Positions 23,408-32,542 of a stretch of 64,000 bases of DNA are shown here, piece after piece (position 1 is the first letter of the stretch; every line of letters starts with the position of its first letter). The stretch is from NCBI GenBank assembly GCA_964246985.1, contig CAXTSE010000004.1, positions 124,001 through 188,000 of the forward strand, in the 5' to 3' direction. This DNA comes from CAXTSE01 sp964246985. Its GTDB lineage: Bacteria; Actinomycetota; Actinomycetes; Actinomycetales; Microbacteriaceae. The notes beneath the pieces were generated by a model. That model was not told the DNA's origin. It ran no database searches and worked only from the letters and a program-made list of their open reading frames with translations. The translations under genes and the position numbers were made by a program.

Positions 23408-24169
23408 ATGGCAGCGGAGTGCATCCACGGGTTCGAGGAGGGTCTCTGCGACACCTGCTGGCCGGCGAAGGTGCCGGAGGTGGTCAAGCCGATCCGCGCA
23501 TCCGGCACTCGGGCGACCAAGGTCGTGCGGCACTCGGGCAAGTCGGCCACCGCGGTCGTCACTCCCATGCTCAACCTCGCGACGCAGCGCATCTACCACG
23601 TCACGCACGAGCGCAACCTGCCCGGCATCCTCGCCGACCAGAAGCTGCGCGCCGGCGCGACCCCCGCGTTCGACGTGAGCTCGAAGATCACCCGAGAGAT
23701 GCGCGAGACCGCCGATCTGGCATCCGGGCGCACCGTCGCAGAGCACGTGCCGTTCTTCCTCTCGCCGAACGCCGGCCGCTGGGAGGAGCTGCGCACGGGC
23801 GCACTCGGCGCGCACTGGTCGGACGAAGCGCGCGCGGCATCCCCGCTCGACTACGTGATCCTCGTCAGCACCGCGGAGGCGATCGGACCGGACGTCGTGC
23901 TCTCCGACCGTGATGCGGCCGAGCACGACACCCGCGTCGCGATCGGCCTGGATGCGGTGGCCCCGGCCATCCGTCGTGTCCACTCCATCGACCCCGACTT
24001 CCACGAGCCCGAGGTGCTGGCCCCCGAGGAGTTCGACTTCGCCCACGTGAGCCTCATCGGCGTCGCCAACGAGAAGGTGCGGGATCGGGTCAAGGCGGCG
24101 CTGAAGTCCGCGGGAGGGCACGCGCCCAAGGTCTCGGTGTACCCGCCGTGGTTCCAGGCGAGCGAGTAG
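23408..24169 (+). CDS. DarT-like (DUF4433) ADP-ribosyltransferase with N-terminal zinc motif
   Basis: A 253-residue protein. An N-terminal C-x-H-G-x5-C-x-x-C motif (CIHGFEEGLCDTCWP) is a likely zinc knuckle. From residue 62 it follows the DarT pattern: RIYHVTHERNLPGILADQKL (NAD-binding H and N), Arg-rich middle, VAEHVPFFLSP, and EPEVLAPEEFDFAHV, where the first Glu pair matches the catalytic Glu of DarT. DarT enzymes ADP-ribosylate thymidine in single-stranded DNA. No macrodomain antitoxin DarG is adjacent, so this may be a domesticated or RNA-directed relative. It is divergent from rtcB. TACATT (about 23353-23358) may be its -10. Confidence 0.72.
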   Translation: MAAECIHGFEEGLCDTCWPAKVPEVVKPIRASGTRATKVVRHSGKSATAVVTPMLNLATQRIYHVTHERNLPGILADQKLRAGATPAFDVSSKITREMRETADLASGRTVAEHVPFFLSPNAGRWEELRTGALGAHWSDEARAASPLDYVILVSTAEAIGPDVVLSDRDAAEHDTRVAIGLDAVAPAIRRVHSIDPDFHEPEVLAPEEFDFAHVSLIGVANEKVRDRVKAALKSAGGHAPKVSVYPPWFQASE

Positions 24170-24209
24170 CCCGAGACGGCTCCTTGCGGGCGATCAGCGG
24201 GGCAGCGCC

Positions 24210-24680
24210 ATGCCGTTCCTGAGCGACGAGAGCCGCATCGCCCTCCGCGCGCTGCTCGACGCCGATGACGGCGCGAGCGCCGATCCACTGAGTCGTCTGG
24301 CCGGCATCCGGAAGGCCGCAGCGGCGCTCGATGCCGACGCCGCCACCCTGACCGCGGTGCGCGAGGCTCTGGATGCGGGGGCCGGCTGGGAGGCGATCGC
24401 CGCGTCCGCAGGTCTGAAGCCCGCGGCCGCCAAGTGGCGCTGGCAGGGCACGGACGCCGAGATCGTCGAGCGCCACGCGGCGGGGCGCAAGCGTGCGGCT
24501 CGGCCGAGCAGCGTCCCCTCCGACCTGCCGGGCGAGTCGGTCAGCGAGGCGGCCGCTCGGCTCGGGGTGACGGCGCAGGCCGTGTATCAGCGCGTAGCTC
24601 GAGGGCAGTTGCGAGCCGAGACCGTGGAGCTGCCGGATGGGCGACGGTACAAGCGCGTGTTCGAGGAGGATGCGAGCTAG
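24210..24680 (+). CDS. Small HTH protein downstream of the DarT-like gene
   Basis: A 156-residue protein. Residues 110-150 form an excisionase/MerR-type winged HTH (ESVSEAAARLGVTAQAVYQR, then VARGQLRAETVELPDGRRY). The N-terminal 90 residues are Ala-rich helices with AGWEAIAASAGLKPAAAKWR, possibly a second HTH. It lies 40 bases after the DarT-like gene on the same strand, so co-transcription is likely and it could act as its regulator. The stop shares CTAG with the convergent small gene. Confidence 0.7.
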   Translation: MPFLSDESRIALRALLDADDGASADPLSRLAGIRKAAAALDADAATLTAVREALDAGAGWEAIAASAGLKPAAAKWRWQGTDAEIVERHAAGRKRAARPSSVPSDLPGESVSEAAARLGVTAQAVYQRVARGQLRAETVELPDGRRYKRVFEEDAS

Positions 24681-24850
24681 AGGACTCGGGCTCCGCCGCC
24701 TCCACCGGGATCGGGCTCGCCGTCCCGGTCGGGGGCGCCGGGCTCGCGCGGGGCGTCGAGGGGGCTCGCACCGGGGGCGTCGCTCGGCTCGGTCTCGGGC
24801 AGGAACGGGATCGGCTCGTCCTCGCTGGGCTTGTCGTCGTGGTCGGTCAT
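24677..24850 (-). CDS. Small acidic Pro/Gly-rich protein
   Basis: A 57-residue, probably disordered protein (MTDHDDKPSEDEPIPFLPE..., ending PDPGGGGGARVL). TACGTT (plus-strand AACGTA, 24857-24862) is six bases before the ATG, which supports expression and this start. It shares its CTAG stop with the HTH gene. I recognise no family. Confidence 0.55.
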   Translation of the reverse strand: MTDHDDKPSEDEPIPFLPETEPSDAPGASPLDAPREPGAPDRDGEPDPGGGGGARVL

Positions 24851-24973
24851 GGGCCGAACGTACGCCGCGGCCGCGGGCACGCCGGGTGATCCACAGGTGA
24901 CACGGAGCATGCGGTGTTCCGCCACCCGGAGCGCGCGCGTAGGGTTCGAGTCAGACCGATCAAAGGAGATCGC

Positions 24974-26560
24974 ATGATCCGCAGTCCGTACCCCGACGAG
25001 GAGATCCCCGCGGTCTCGATCTTCGAGTTCCTCTTCGCCGACCTGAGCGCCGATGACGCGGCGCGCGTCGTCCTGATCGACGGGCCGAGTGGAGCGGAGA
25101 CCACCTACGGGGCGCTGAAGCAGCAGATCGAGCTTCTTGCGGGCGCGCTGGCCGCCCGCGGGATCGGCATCGGCGACGTCGTGGCCCTGCATTCGCCGAA
25201 CGTGCCGGCGTTCGCGACGGTGTTCCACGGCATCCTGCGCTCGGGCGCGACGGCCACGACCGTCAACGCGCTCTACGGACCCGAGGAGATCGAGACGCAG
25301 CTGCGCGACTCGGGCGCTTCGTTCCTGTTCACGGTCAGCCCGCTGTATGCGCAGGCGAAGGCCGCCGCAGACGCCCTCGGCATCCCCGCCGACCGCATCG
25401 TCGTCCTCGACGGCGCCGAGGGACACGCCGGGCTCCGGGACCTGCTGGGGGAGGGACACCCCGCCCCCGATGTCAGCTTCGACCCGGCCACCCACGTCGC
25501 GGTCATGCCCTACTCGTCGGGCACGACCGGCACGCCGAAGGGTGTGATGCTCAGCCACACGAACCTCATCGCCAACGTCTGCCAGGTGCGCGCCTTCCTC
25601 GATGTCGAGCCCGAGGACCGTGTGCTCGCCCTGCTGCCGTTCTTCCACATCTACGGCATGACCGTGCTGCTCAACATCGCGATCAAGAAGCGCGCGACCC
25701 TGATCACGATGCCGAAGTTCGACCTGGAGCAGTTCCTGACGCTCATCCAGGACCAGAAGTGCACGTACCTGTTCATCGCGCCGCCGATCGCGGTGGCCCT
25801 CGCCAAGCATCCGCTCATCGACCAGTACGACCTGTCGAGCGTGCGCGCGATCCTGTCGGGCGCCGCGCCCATCGACTCCGGTCTGGCGGGGGCCGTCGCC
25901 ACGCGGCTCGGTACGCGCGTCCGTCAGGGCTACGGCATGAGCGAGGCGAGCCCGGTCACCCACGTGCTGCCGCCCGACCTCGACGGGCTGCCGCTCGGAT
26001 CGATCGGCTTCCCGATCGCAAACATGGAGGCGAAGCTCGTGGCCGTGACCGAGGACGGCGCGACCGGTGACGAGATCGAGGTCCCCGCCGACGGCATGAG
26101 CGAGCCGGGGGAGCTCTGGGTGCGCGGCCCGAACGTGATGCTCGGCTATCTGGGGCGCGAGGAGGCGACGGCGGAGACGATCGACGCCGACGGGTTCCTG
26201 CACACCGGCGACATCGCCGCCGTCGACAGCACGGGAGCGTTCTACATCGTGGACCGCCTCAAGGAGCTCATCAAGTACAAGGGCTACCAGGTCGCCCCGG
26301 CCGAGCTCGAGGCGCTGCTGCTCACGCACCCGGACATCACCGACGCCGCGGTGGTCGGGGCTCCGGATGCGGACGATCAGGAGATCCCGAAGGCCTTCGT
26401 GGTGCGCCGCGACGGTTCCGACATCGACGAGGACGGCGTGATGTCGTTCGTGGCCGAGCACGTCGCGCCGCACAAGAAGGTGCGGGCCGTGGCCTTCATC
26501 GAGGCCGTGCCGAAGTCGGCGTCGGGCAAGATCCTGCGGAAGGATCTGAAGGGCAAGTAG
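24974..26560 (+). CDS. Acyl-CoA ligase, 4-coumarate-CoA-ligase-like
   Basis: A 528-residue adenylate-forming enzyme. Motifs in order: YSSGTTGTPKGVMLSH (A3, about 180-195), YGMSEASPVTH (A5), GELWVRGPNVMLGYL, FLHTGDIAAVD (A7/A8 region), VDRLKELIKYKGYQV and the catalytic Lys in PKSASGKILRKDL (about 522). It most resembles 4-coumarate:CoA ligase or long-chain fatty-acyl ligases. AAAGGAG lies before the ATG, so unlike its neighbours it has a leader, with TAGGGT at about 24940-24945 as a possible -10. It stands alone, convergent with a phosphatase gene. The acid substrate is unknown. Confidence 0.88.
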   Translation: MIRSPYPDEEIPAVSIFEFLFADLSADDAARVVLIDGPSGAETTYGALKQQIELLAGALAARGIGIGDVVALHSPNVPAFATVFHGILRSGATATTVNALYGPEEIETQLRDSGASFLFTVSPLYAQAKAAADALGIPADRIVVLDGAEGHAGLRDLLGEGHPAPDVSFDPATHVAVMPYSSGTTGTPKGVMLSHTNLIANVCQVRAFLDVEPEDRVLALLPFFHIYGMTVLLNIAIKKRATLITMPKFDLEQFLTLIQDQKCTYLFIAPPIAVALAKHPLIDQYDLSSVRAILSGAAPIDSGLAGAVATRLGTRVRQGYGMSEASPVTHVLPPDLDGLPLGSIGFPIANMEAKLVAVTEDGATGDEIEVPADGMSEPGELWVRGPNVMLGYLGREEATAETIDADGFLHTGDIAAVDSTGAFYIVDRLKELIKYKGYQVAPAELEALLLTHPDITDAAVVGAPDADDQEIPKAFVVRRDGSDIDEDGVMSFVAEHVAPHKKVRAVAFIEAVPKSASGKILRKDLKGK

Positions 26561-26563
26561 GGC

Positions 26564-27226
26564 TCAGCCCTCGGGCTTGCCGGTCGGGTCGGGGGCGGAG
26601 GCGTCGCTGAGCTCCGCGCCGCCGACCGGCATCCCCGCCCAGGTGTCGATGCGCCAGCCCACCTCCGGCGAGCCGAGGAGCACGACGATCGAGGTGTTGT
26701 CGAGGATCGACATCTCGTCGACGGAGGCGGGGTTGCTGGCGCGGGCCACCACCCAGGCGCGGATCGCGGCACCGTGCGAGACCACGGCGACCGTGGCATC
26801 CGGCTCGTTCTCGGCCGCGATCTCGGCGATGGCGCGGTCGAACCGCTCGAAGAACGCCACGCCGTCGGGCCCGCCGGGCATGGCACGGGTCAGGTCGCCC
26901 TCGACCCACGCGATGACGGTCTCGAAGTACGCGCGGATCGCCTCGTGGTCACCGCGCCCCTCCAGGTCTCCTGCCTCGATCTCCTCCAGGCCCTCGCGCA
27001 CCTGCAGCGGCAGCCCCAGGGCCTTGGCGAGCGGCGTCGCCGTGAGCGTCGTGCGCACCAGCGGCGACACGTAGACGGCCGCGATGTCGTCGTCGATGAG
27101 CACGTCGGGCAGGGCTGCGGCCTGCTCGAGACCCAGCTCGGTGAGTCCCGGCCCCGGACGGGTGGCGGCGATCACGCCGCTCGAGTTGGCGGGCGTCTGG
27201 GCATGGCGGATCAGCAGGAGTCGCAT
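26564..27226 (-). CDS. Histidine phosphatase family protein
   Basis: A 220-residue phosphoglycerate-mutase-like phosphatase. The N-terminal LLLIRHAQTPAN holds the nucleophile His, VYVSPLVRTTLTA the second Arg, E in GLEEIEAGDLEGR the acid, and VVSHGAAIRAW the second His. TAGGCT (plus-strand AGCCTA, 27234-27239) seven bases before ATG 27226 sets the start over a GTG two codons upstream. The substrate is unknown; small sugar or nucleotide phosphates are typical. It is only 3 bp from the convergent ligase. Confidence 0.85.
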   Translation of the reverse strand: MRLLLIRHAQTPANSSGVIAATRPGPGLTELGLEQAAALPDVLIDDDIAAVYVSPLVRTTLTATPLAKALGLPLQVREGLEEIEAGDLEGRGDHEAIRAYFETVIAWVEGDLTRAMPGGPDGVAFFERFDRAIAEIAAENEPDATVAVVSHGAAIRAWVVARASNPASVDEMSILDNTSIVVLLGSPEVGWRIDTWAGMPVGGAELSDASAPDPTGKPEG

Positions 27227-27276
27227 CGCCACCAGCCTAAACGGGGGAGGTGAGCGCCGCGGTCAGCGGGCGCGGG

Positions 27277-28260
27277 TCAGCGAGCGCTGAGCGACCAGCT
27301 GAAGGCGCCCTCGGGCGAGTCGATGCTCACCCAGACCGTGGTCGCCGAGCCGTCCGGCAGTGTGCCCTCGCACGTGAAGACCGAGCCGGGCGTCGTGTTC
27401 TCCACGAAGGCCGGGCAGGTCACGGCGCTGAGGCGATCGGTGTCGACCAGTCCGGCGTAGACCGTCTGCTGCACCTCCAGCGCTTTGAGGGGCGCGGATG
27501 CGCCGCCCGCGGCTGCGGCGGCGAACGGCCCGCCGATGGCGACGATGCTGAGCACCGCGAAGATGACGAGGTGCGAGGTGCCCTTCACGCGGACCCGGCG
27601 GGCGATGAGGTAGACGAGAGCGCCGAGGAACGGGAGCGCGAGCGACCAGCCGGGCGACGGTCCGTCGATGCCGCGGGCTTCGAGCGCGCGCCGATCGCTG
27701 ACGGCCCAGAGGAACGTGAGCAGCATGAACACCACGCCGACCAGTCCGACGAGCGGGGTGGGCTTGATGTACAGGAAGATGTAGGCGCTCACCAGGGTGA
27801 CGGTGACCGCGAAGGCCGGGACGAGCGAGAGCAGGATCGCACCCATGGTCGAGGTCGACGTCGAGCGGCGCGATCGCGGCGCGGCTGCGCGTCCGAACGC
27901 GGCGTCGGCGTCGGCGTCGTCTGCACGCCGGTCGGCCGCGACGAGCGCGCCCGCCTTCGAGCCCTGGGCCGCGTGCCCCGTGCGACCGTCGACGCCGGCG
28001 ATGCCCGCGGTGGCGGCGCTCGTCATGATCGCGTTCTCGGCGGTGCTGATGCCGAACTCGCGCTCCATGGCGCGGGCGGCGGCGACGCGCTCGTCGGTGA
28101 TGGCGAGAGCCGGCGTCGAGGCGGCGGGCTGCACCGGCAGCTCGGGCTTGTTCTCGACGTGCTCGGTCCAGGTGAGGCCGTTCCACCAGCGGACATGGGA
28201 CTCGGAGGCCGGGTCCTGGTACCACCCGGCGGGAACGACGCGGGTCGCTTGATCGGTCAC
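27277..28260 (-). CDS. DUF2510 membrane protein with DUF4333-like tail
   Basis: A 327-residue protein. The N-terminal WYQDPASESHVRWWNGLTWTEH is a DUF2510 motif, which sits in the cytoplasm of many actinobacterial membrane proteins. A charged linker, four or five membrane segments (about 135-260) and an exported C-terminal domain with CPAFVENTTPGSVFTCEGTL follow; the Cys pair is typical of DUF4333-like domains and likely disulfide-bonded. The GTG start is preceded by GAAGGGATGAACGC. The neighbouring gene has the same architecture. The function is unknown. Confidence 0.78.
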   Translation of the reverse strand: MTDQATRVVPAGWYQDPASESHVRWWNGLTWTEHVENKPELPVQPAASTPALAITDERVAAARAMEREFGISTAENAIMTSAATAGIAGVDGRTGHAAQGSKAGALVAADRRADDADADAAFGRAAAPRSRRSTSTSTMGAILLSLVPAFAVTVTLVSAYIFLYIKPTPLVGLVGVVFMLLTFLWAVSDRRALEARGIDGPSPGWSLALPFLGALVYLIARRVRVKGTSHLVIFAVLSIVAIGGPFAAAAAGGASAPLKALEVQQTVYAGLVDTDRLSAVTCPAFVENTTPGSVFTCEGTLPDGSATTVWVSIDSPEGAFSWSLSAR

Positions 28261-28402
28261 GCGTTCATCCCTTCGGGTGCGGGTCGTGCGGGTACGGGTG
28301 GATGGGGCAAGTCTAAAAGTGGAGGCTGTGTGGGACAGGTCCCCATTCGGGGTATGTCGTGAATCCGTCTGGATGTATCGGGCGCGGTGAGGCGCTCGAG
28401 CA

Positions 28403-29635
28403 TCAGCTCGCGATCGAGTAGATGCCCCAGTTGTCGACGCGCCACTCGATCCATCCGTTGGCGCGTTGCAGGCTGACGGTCACGTTGAACGTCTCGCCAT
28501 CGGCGTTGGTCGCCGCGCACTGGAACGAGCCGCCGACGAGCTGGGGCGGCACATCCGGGCAGTCGACGTCGAGGCTCGCCCCGAGGATCGACGCGTCGCG
28601 CTCGATCGACACCTGAGCGGCCTCGGAGAACGTCTGCGGCGCGGCGGCGATGATGAGACCGGGCACGAGCAGGAGCGAGGCGGCCGCCGCGGCAGCGAAG
28701 CCGACCCACGACAGAAGCGGACCGAATCCGCGTCCTGTCTCGCGGACGACTCCGGCCAGGCGCACGATCAGGTAGGCGGGCGCCGTGAGCAGCGACCAGA
28801 ACCAGTGGGCGGCGTGACGGAATCCGCGCTTCTTGAGGATGCTGTGGTCGGCGATGGCCAGTCCGACGACCGCGACGTAGGGCACCCCGAGGATGAAGAC
28901 GACGAACAGGCTGGAGGCGCGACCCGCGAGCCCGGACACCAGGAACAGCATGCCGATCAGGAGCATCACGAGGGGCATGAAGGCGATCGCCCACGCGGGG
29001 CCGGTGCCGACGGGAAGCTCGGAGTCGTCGGCGGGCGGCGGCAGCTCGTAGCGCATGCCGTAGGCGCCGGCGTACTGCGGGGCCGCGGCCGTCTCGGGGA
29101 CGAAGAACTGGGTGGACTCGCTGACGTGGTGGGTGGCTGCGCGCGGCGTGTGCGTCTCGCCCAGCAGATCGTCGAACCGGGTGTCGAGCTCGAACGGTGC
29201 GCTCGTCGGAGCGTCGTCGAGGGTGATCGAGTCGGTGAGGCGCTCGGCGGGCGACGGCTCGTCGACGGTCACCTGGTCGCGCTCGGGGGCCTCGAGCGAC
29301 AGCAGGGGCTCGGCGAAGGCCGGCTGCTCGACGATCGGGGCGAGCACACCGGCTTCGCCCTGCTCGAGCCGCTCGCGCTCGCGCCGCTCGCGACGGGTCA
29401 GGCCGTCGGTCGCCGGCAGCTCGTCGTCGTCGGCGTACGGGAGGCCGGTCGCGTACTCCGGCTCATCGTCGTCGGCGTAGGCGAGCTTCGTCGCGGTCGT
29501 CTCGGTCGCGACCATCGGCTGCCGTGCGTCGGAGGTGTGCTCGGTCCAGGCGTGATTGTCCCACCAGCGCAGCTGCGGCAATCCGAGGGGATCGGGGTAC
29601 CAGCCAGCGGGTACACGCACGTCATCGTCTGCCAA
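28403..29635 (-). CDS. DUF2510 membrane protein, larger paralogue
   Basis: A 410-residue protein built like the preceding one: DUF2510 (WYPDPLGLPQLRWWDNHAWT), a long acidic linker, four membrane segments (about 235-345) and an exported domain with paired Cys (VDCPDVPPQ and FQCAATNADG). I chose the TTG at 29635 because AAGGAG lies six bases before it and it sits just ahead of the DUF2510 motif. An upstream ATG at 29689 has no ribosome site. TAACAT near 29690 may be the -10, which gives a real leader. It is separated from its paralogue by 142 bp. Confidence 0.78.
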   Translation of the reverse strand: MADDDVRVPAGWYPDPLGLPQLRWWDNHAWTEHTSDARQPMVATETTATKLAYADDDEPEYATGLPYADDDELPATDGLTRRERRERERLEQGEAGVLAPIVEQPAFAEPLLSLEAPERDQVTVDEPSPAERLTDSITLDDAPTSAPFELDTRFDDLLGETHTPRAATHHVSESTQFFVPETAAAPQYAGAYGMRYELPPPADDSELPVGTGPAWAIAFMPLVMLLIGMLFLVSGLAGRASSLFVVFILGVPYVAVVGLAIADHSILKKRGFRHAAHWFWSLLTAPAYLIVRLAGVVRETGRGFGPLLSWVGFAAAAAASLLLVPGLIIAAAPQTFSEAAQVSIERDASILGASLDVDCPDVPPQLVGGSFQCAATNADGETFNVTVSLQRANGWIEWRVDNWGIYSIAS

Positions 29636-29828
29636 CGCGCGCTCCTTAGATGTATGGGTCCCCCGGTGCGACTCACCGATCCGAGTCATATGTTACTGAC
29701 GATGGGGGACCCTGGATAGGGAGGCGCCTGTACCCCAAGGCGGGCACAAAACGCCCTCCGGACCCGCGATCGGGGTACGACCGTGTCGGCCGAAATGCGG
29801 GCTTCCGGGCATGAGGCAGACTCGACGG

Positions 29829-32297
29829 GTGCTGACCTCGCGACTTCCGTCACCGTGGGATGCCGACCTCTTCGTCGGCGCCTTCGACGACTGGACGCGC
29901 GAGCGCGGCATCCGTCTCTACCCCGCGCAGGAGGAGGCGGTGCTCGAGCTGGTGCTCGGCCGGCATCTCGTCCTGAGCACCCCGACCGGCACCGGGAAGT
30001 CGCTCGTGGCCGTCGCGGCGCACGCCGCCGCGCTCGCGCAGGGGCAGCGCAGCTACTACACCGCGCCGATCAAGGCGCTCGTCAGCGAGAAGTTCTTCGC
30101 CCTGGTCGAGACCTTCGGCGCCGAGAACGTCGGCATGGTGACCGGCGACTCGAGCGTCAACTCCGACGCTCCCATCATCTGCTGCACCGCCGAGATCCTC
30201 GCGAACATCGCGCTGCGCGACGGGGCGGAGGCCGAGGTCGACGTCGTCATCGCCGACGAGTTCCACTTCTACGCCGATCCCGACCGCGGATGGGCGTGGC
30301 AGGTGCCGCTCCTGCTGCTGCCGCAGGTGCAGTTCGTGCTCATGTCGGCGACGCTCGGCGACGTGGACGCGCTGGCATCCGACCTCGAGCGGCGCACCGG
30401 GCGCGAGGTCGCGCGGGTGACGGGCGTCGAGCGCCCCGTGCCGCTCCACTACCGCTATGCGATGACCCCGGTGCACGAGACCGTCGAGCAGCTGCTGACC
30501 GACGGACTCGCGCCCGTGTACATCGTGCACTTCTCGCAGGCGGCGGCGGTGGAGCGCGCCCAGGCGCTCTCGAGCGCCAAGGTGGCGACGCGCGAGCAAC
30601 GGGATGCCATCGCCGAGGCGATCGGCGGCTTCCGGTTCTCGGCCGGATTCGGCGCGACGCTGTCGCGGCTCGTGCGGGCGGGCATCGGCGTGCACCACGC
30701 AGGCATGCTCCCGAAGTACCGGCGGCTCGTCGAGACCCTCGCGCAGCGCGGGCTGCTGCGGGTGATCTGCGGCACCGACACGCTCGGAGTCGGCATCAAC
30801 GTGCCGATCCGCACCGTGCTCCTCACCGCTCTCACCAAGTACGACGGGACACGGATGCGACAGCTGAGCGCCCGCGAGTTCCACCAGGTGGCGGGTCGGG
30901 CGGGGCGCGCCGGCTACGACACCGCGGGCGAGGTGGTCGCCGAGGCGCCGGAGCACGACATCGAGAACGCTCGCGGCGCCGCGAAGGCGGGGATCGATCC
31001 GAAGGCCAAGAAGAAGCTCGTCAAGAAGCGCGCGCCCGAGGGCTTCGTCAACTGGGGCGAGCCGAGCTTCGAGCGCCTGATCGCCGCCCAGCCCGAGACC
31101 CTCGCCTCGTCGATGAAGATCACCTCGGCGATGATGATCAACGTCCTCTCCCGCGAGACCGGCGATCCGTTCGACACGATGCGCACGCTCGTCTTCGACA
31201 ACCACGAGCCGCCCGCACGGCAGTTCGAGCTGGCGCGGAGGGCGATCGGCATCTTCCGCACGCTGCGCGCGGCCGGGGTCCTCGAGAGCGTCGACGGGGT
31301 GTGGCGGCTCGCGGTCGATCTGCCGATGAACTTCGCGCTCAACCAGCCGCTCTCGCCGTTCGCGCTCGCGGCGTTCGAGCTGCTCGACCCCGACGAGCCG
31401 ACCTACGCGCTGGACATGCTGTCGATCGTCGAGGCGACGCTCGACGACCCGCGGCCGGTGCTCAGCCAGCAGCAGTTCAAGGCTCGCGGTGAGGCGGTCG
31501 CCGCGATGAAGGCCGACGGGATCGAGTACGACCAGCGGATGGAGCTGCTCGAGGCGGTGACCTGGCCGAAGCCGCTGGACGAGCTGCTCGAGCAGACCTT
31601 CGAGACGTTCGCGTCGTCGCAGCCCTGGGTGCGCGACTTCGCGCTCTCACCGAAGTCGGTCGTGCGGGATCTCTACGAGCGGGCGATGACGTTCGGCGAG
31701 TACGTCGCCTTCTACCAGCTCGGGCGCAGCGAGGGCCTGGTGCTGCGCTACCTGTCGGATGCGTTCCGCGCCGCGCGACAGACCATCCCCGACGAGGCGA
31801 AGACCGACGAGCTGCGCGACCTCATCGAGTGGCTGGGCGAGCTGGTCAGGCAGGTCGACTCGAGCCTGCTCGATGAATGGGAGGCCCTCACGCACCCGAG
31901 TCTCGACCCGGAGGCGCCGGTCATCCCTCCCGCTCCCACGAGCGTCGTCACCAACCGACGTGCGTTCCTCGTCCTCGTGCGCAACGAGCTCTGGCGGCGC
32001 GTCCAGCTGGCGGCGCTCCAGCGCGACGACGAGCTGGTCGCGCTCGACCCGGACGTGGGCTGGTCGGAGGCGCTCGACGCCTACTACGACGAGCACGAGA
32101 CGATCGGGACGGGGCCGGACGCCCGCAGCTCGGCGCGCATCATCATCGAGGAGGGCCCCGAGGCCTGGACGGTGCGGCAGATCCTCGACGACCCGGCCGG
32201 AGATCACGACTGGGGCATCCGAGCCGTCGTCGACCTCGCCGAGTCGGCTGAGCAGGGCGTCGCCGTGGTGCGGGTGCTGGGGCTGGATCGCCTCTAG
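29829..32297 (+). CDS. Ski2-like DEAD/DEAH helicase with DUF3516 C-terminus
   Basis: An 822-residue superfamily 2 helicase. Motif I is STPTGTGKSLV (about 52-62), then YYTAPIKALVSEKFF, the Walker B variant VVIADEFHFYAD (DEFH in place of DExH), LMSATLGD, and the C-terminal lobe with GVHHAGMLPKYR, TLGVGINVPIRTV and HQVAGRAGRAGYD. The remaining 450 residues match DUF3516. Such proteins are RNA helicases related to HelY/Ski2. GTG 29829 is preferred because CAGACT (29817-29822) lies six bases before it; an ATG 18 bases earlier is the alternative. The stop shares CTAG with the next gene. Confidence 0.88.
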   Translation: MLTSRLPSPWDADLFVGAFDDWTRERGIRLYPAQEEAVLELVLGRHLVLSTPTGTGKSLVAVAAHAAALAQGQRSYYTAPIKALVSEKFFALVETFGAENVGMVTGDSSVNSDAPIICCTAEILANIALRDGAEAEVDVVIADEFHFYADPDRGWAWQVPLLLLPQVQFVLMSATLGDVDALASDLERRTGREVARVTGVERPVPLHYRYAMTPVHETVEQLLTDGLAPVYIVHFSQAAAVERAQALSSAKVATREQRDAIAEAIGGFRFSAGFGATLSRLVRAGIGVHHAGMLPKYRRLVETLAQRGLLRVICGTDTLGVGINVPIRTVLLTALTKYDGTRMRQLSAREFHQVAGRAGRAGYDTAGEVVAEAPEHDIENARGAAKAGIDPKAKKKLVKKRAPEGFVNWGEPSFERLIAAQPETLASSMKITSAMMINVLSRETGDPFDTMRTLVFDNHEPPARQFELARRAIGIFRTLRAAGVLESVDGVWRLAVDLPMNFALNQPLSPFALAAFELLDPDEPTYALDMLSIVEATLDDPRPVLSQQQFKARGEAVAAMKADGIEYDQRMELLEAVTWPKPLDELLEQTFETFASSQPWVRDFALSPKSVVRDLYERAMTFGEYVAFYQLGRSEGLVLRYLSDAFRAARQTIPDEAKTDELRDLIEWLGELVRQVDSSLLDEWEALTHPSLDPEAPVIPPAPTSVVTNRRAFLVLVRNELWRRVQLAALQRDDELVALDPDVGWSEALDAYYDEHETIGTGPDARSSARIIIEEGPEAWTVRQILDDPAGDHDWGIRAVVDLAESAEQGVAVVRVLGLDRL

Positions 32298-32542
32298 CGG
32301 GGCGAGCGCTCGCTGAGAGCTTCGAGCTGCTCCATCGTCAGGGCTCGCGCGGCAGGTGCCTCGACGGGCGGGACCCAGCGCGGGCGCCGCACGCGGTGCC
32401 GGGCGCTGACGCGCGGACGCGGGTGCTGGGCACGCCAGGCCCGCTCCTCGTCGCTGAGCTCTGCCGCGCCGCCGAAGTGGTCGGCGAGATGAGCGCAGAA
32501 GGGATCGTCGCAGTCGTCTCCGAGGAGATCGTGCTCGCTCAT
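32294..32542 (-). CDS. Hypothetical small protein
   Basis: An 82-residue soluble protein, acidic at the N-terminus with a Cys pair and His (DDCDDPFCAHLADHFGG), then an Arg/Pro-rich basic half (RPRVSARHRVRRPRWVPP). The Cys/His cluster could bind a metal. The ATG overlaps the stop of the upstream membrane protein (ATGA), so they are co-translated. I recognise no family. Confidence 0.6.
   Translation of the reverse strand: MSEHDLLGDDCDDPFCAHLADHFGGAAELSDEERAWRAQHPRPRVSARHRVRRPRWVPPVEAPAARALTMEQLEALSERSPR

Noticed and set aside
23408..24680. Classic DarTG toxin-antitoxin module
   Set aside because: The downstream protein is an HTH protein with no macrodomain features, so DarG is absent. Only a DarT-like enzyme can be claimed.
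24914..24973. Extended N-terminus for the acyl-CoA ligase
   Set aside because: The extension is Arg-rich and AGGAG is correctly placed for ATG 24974.
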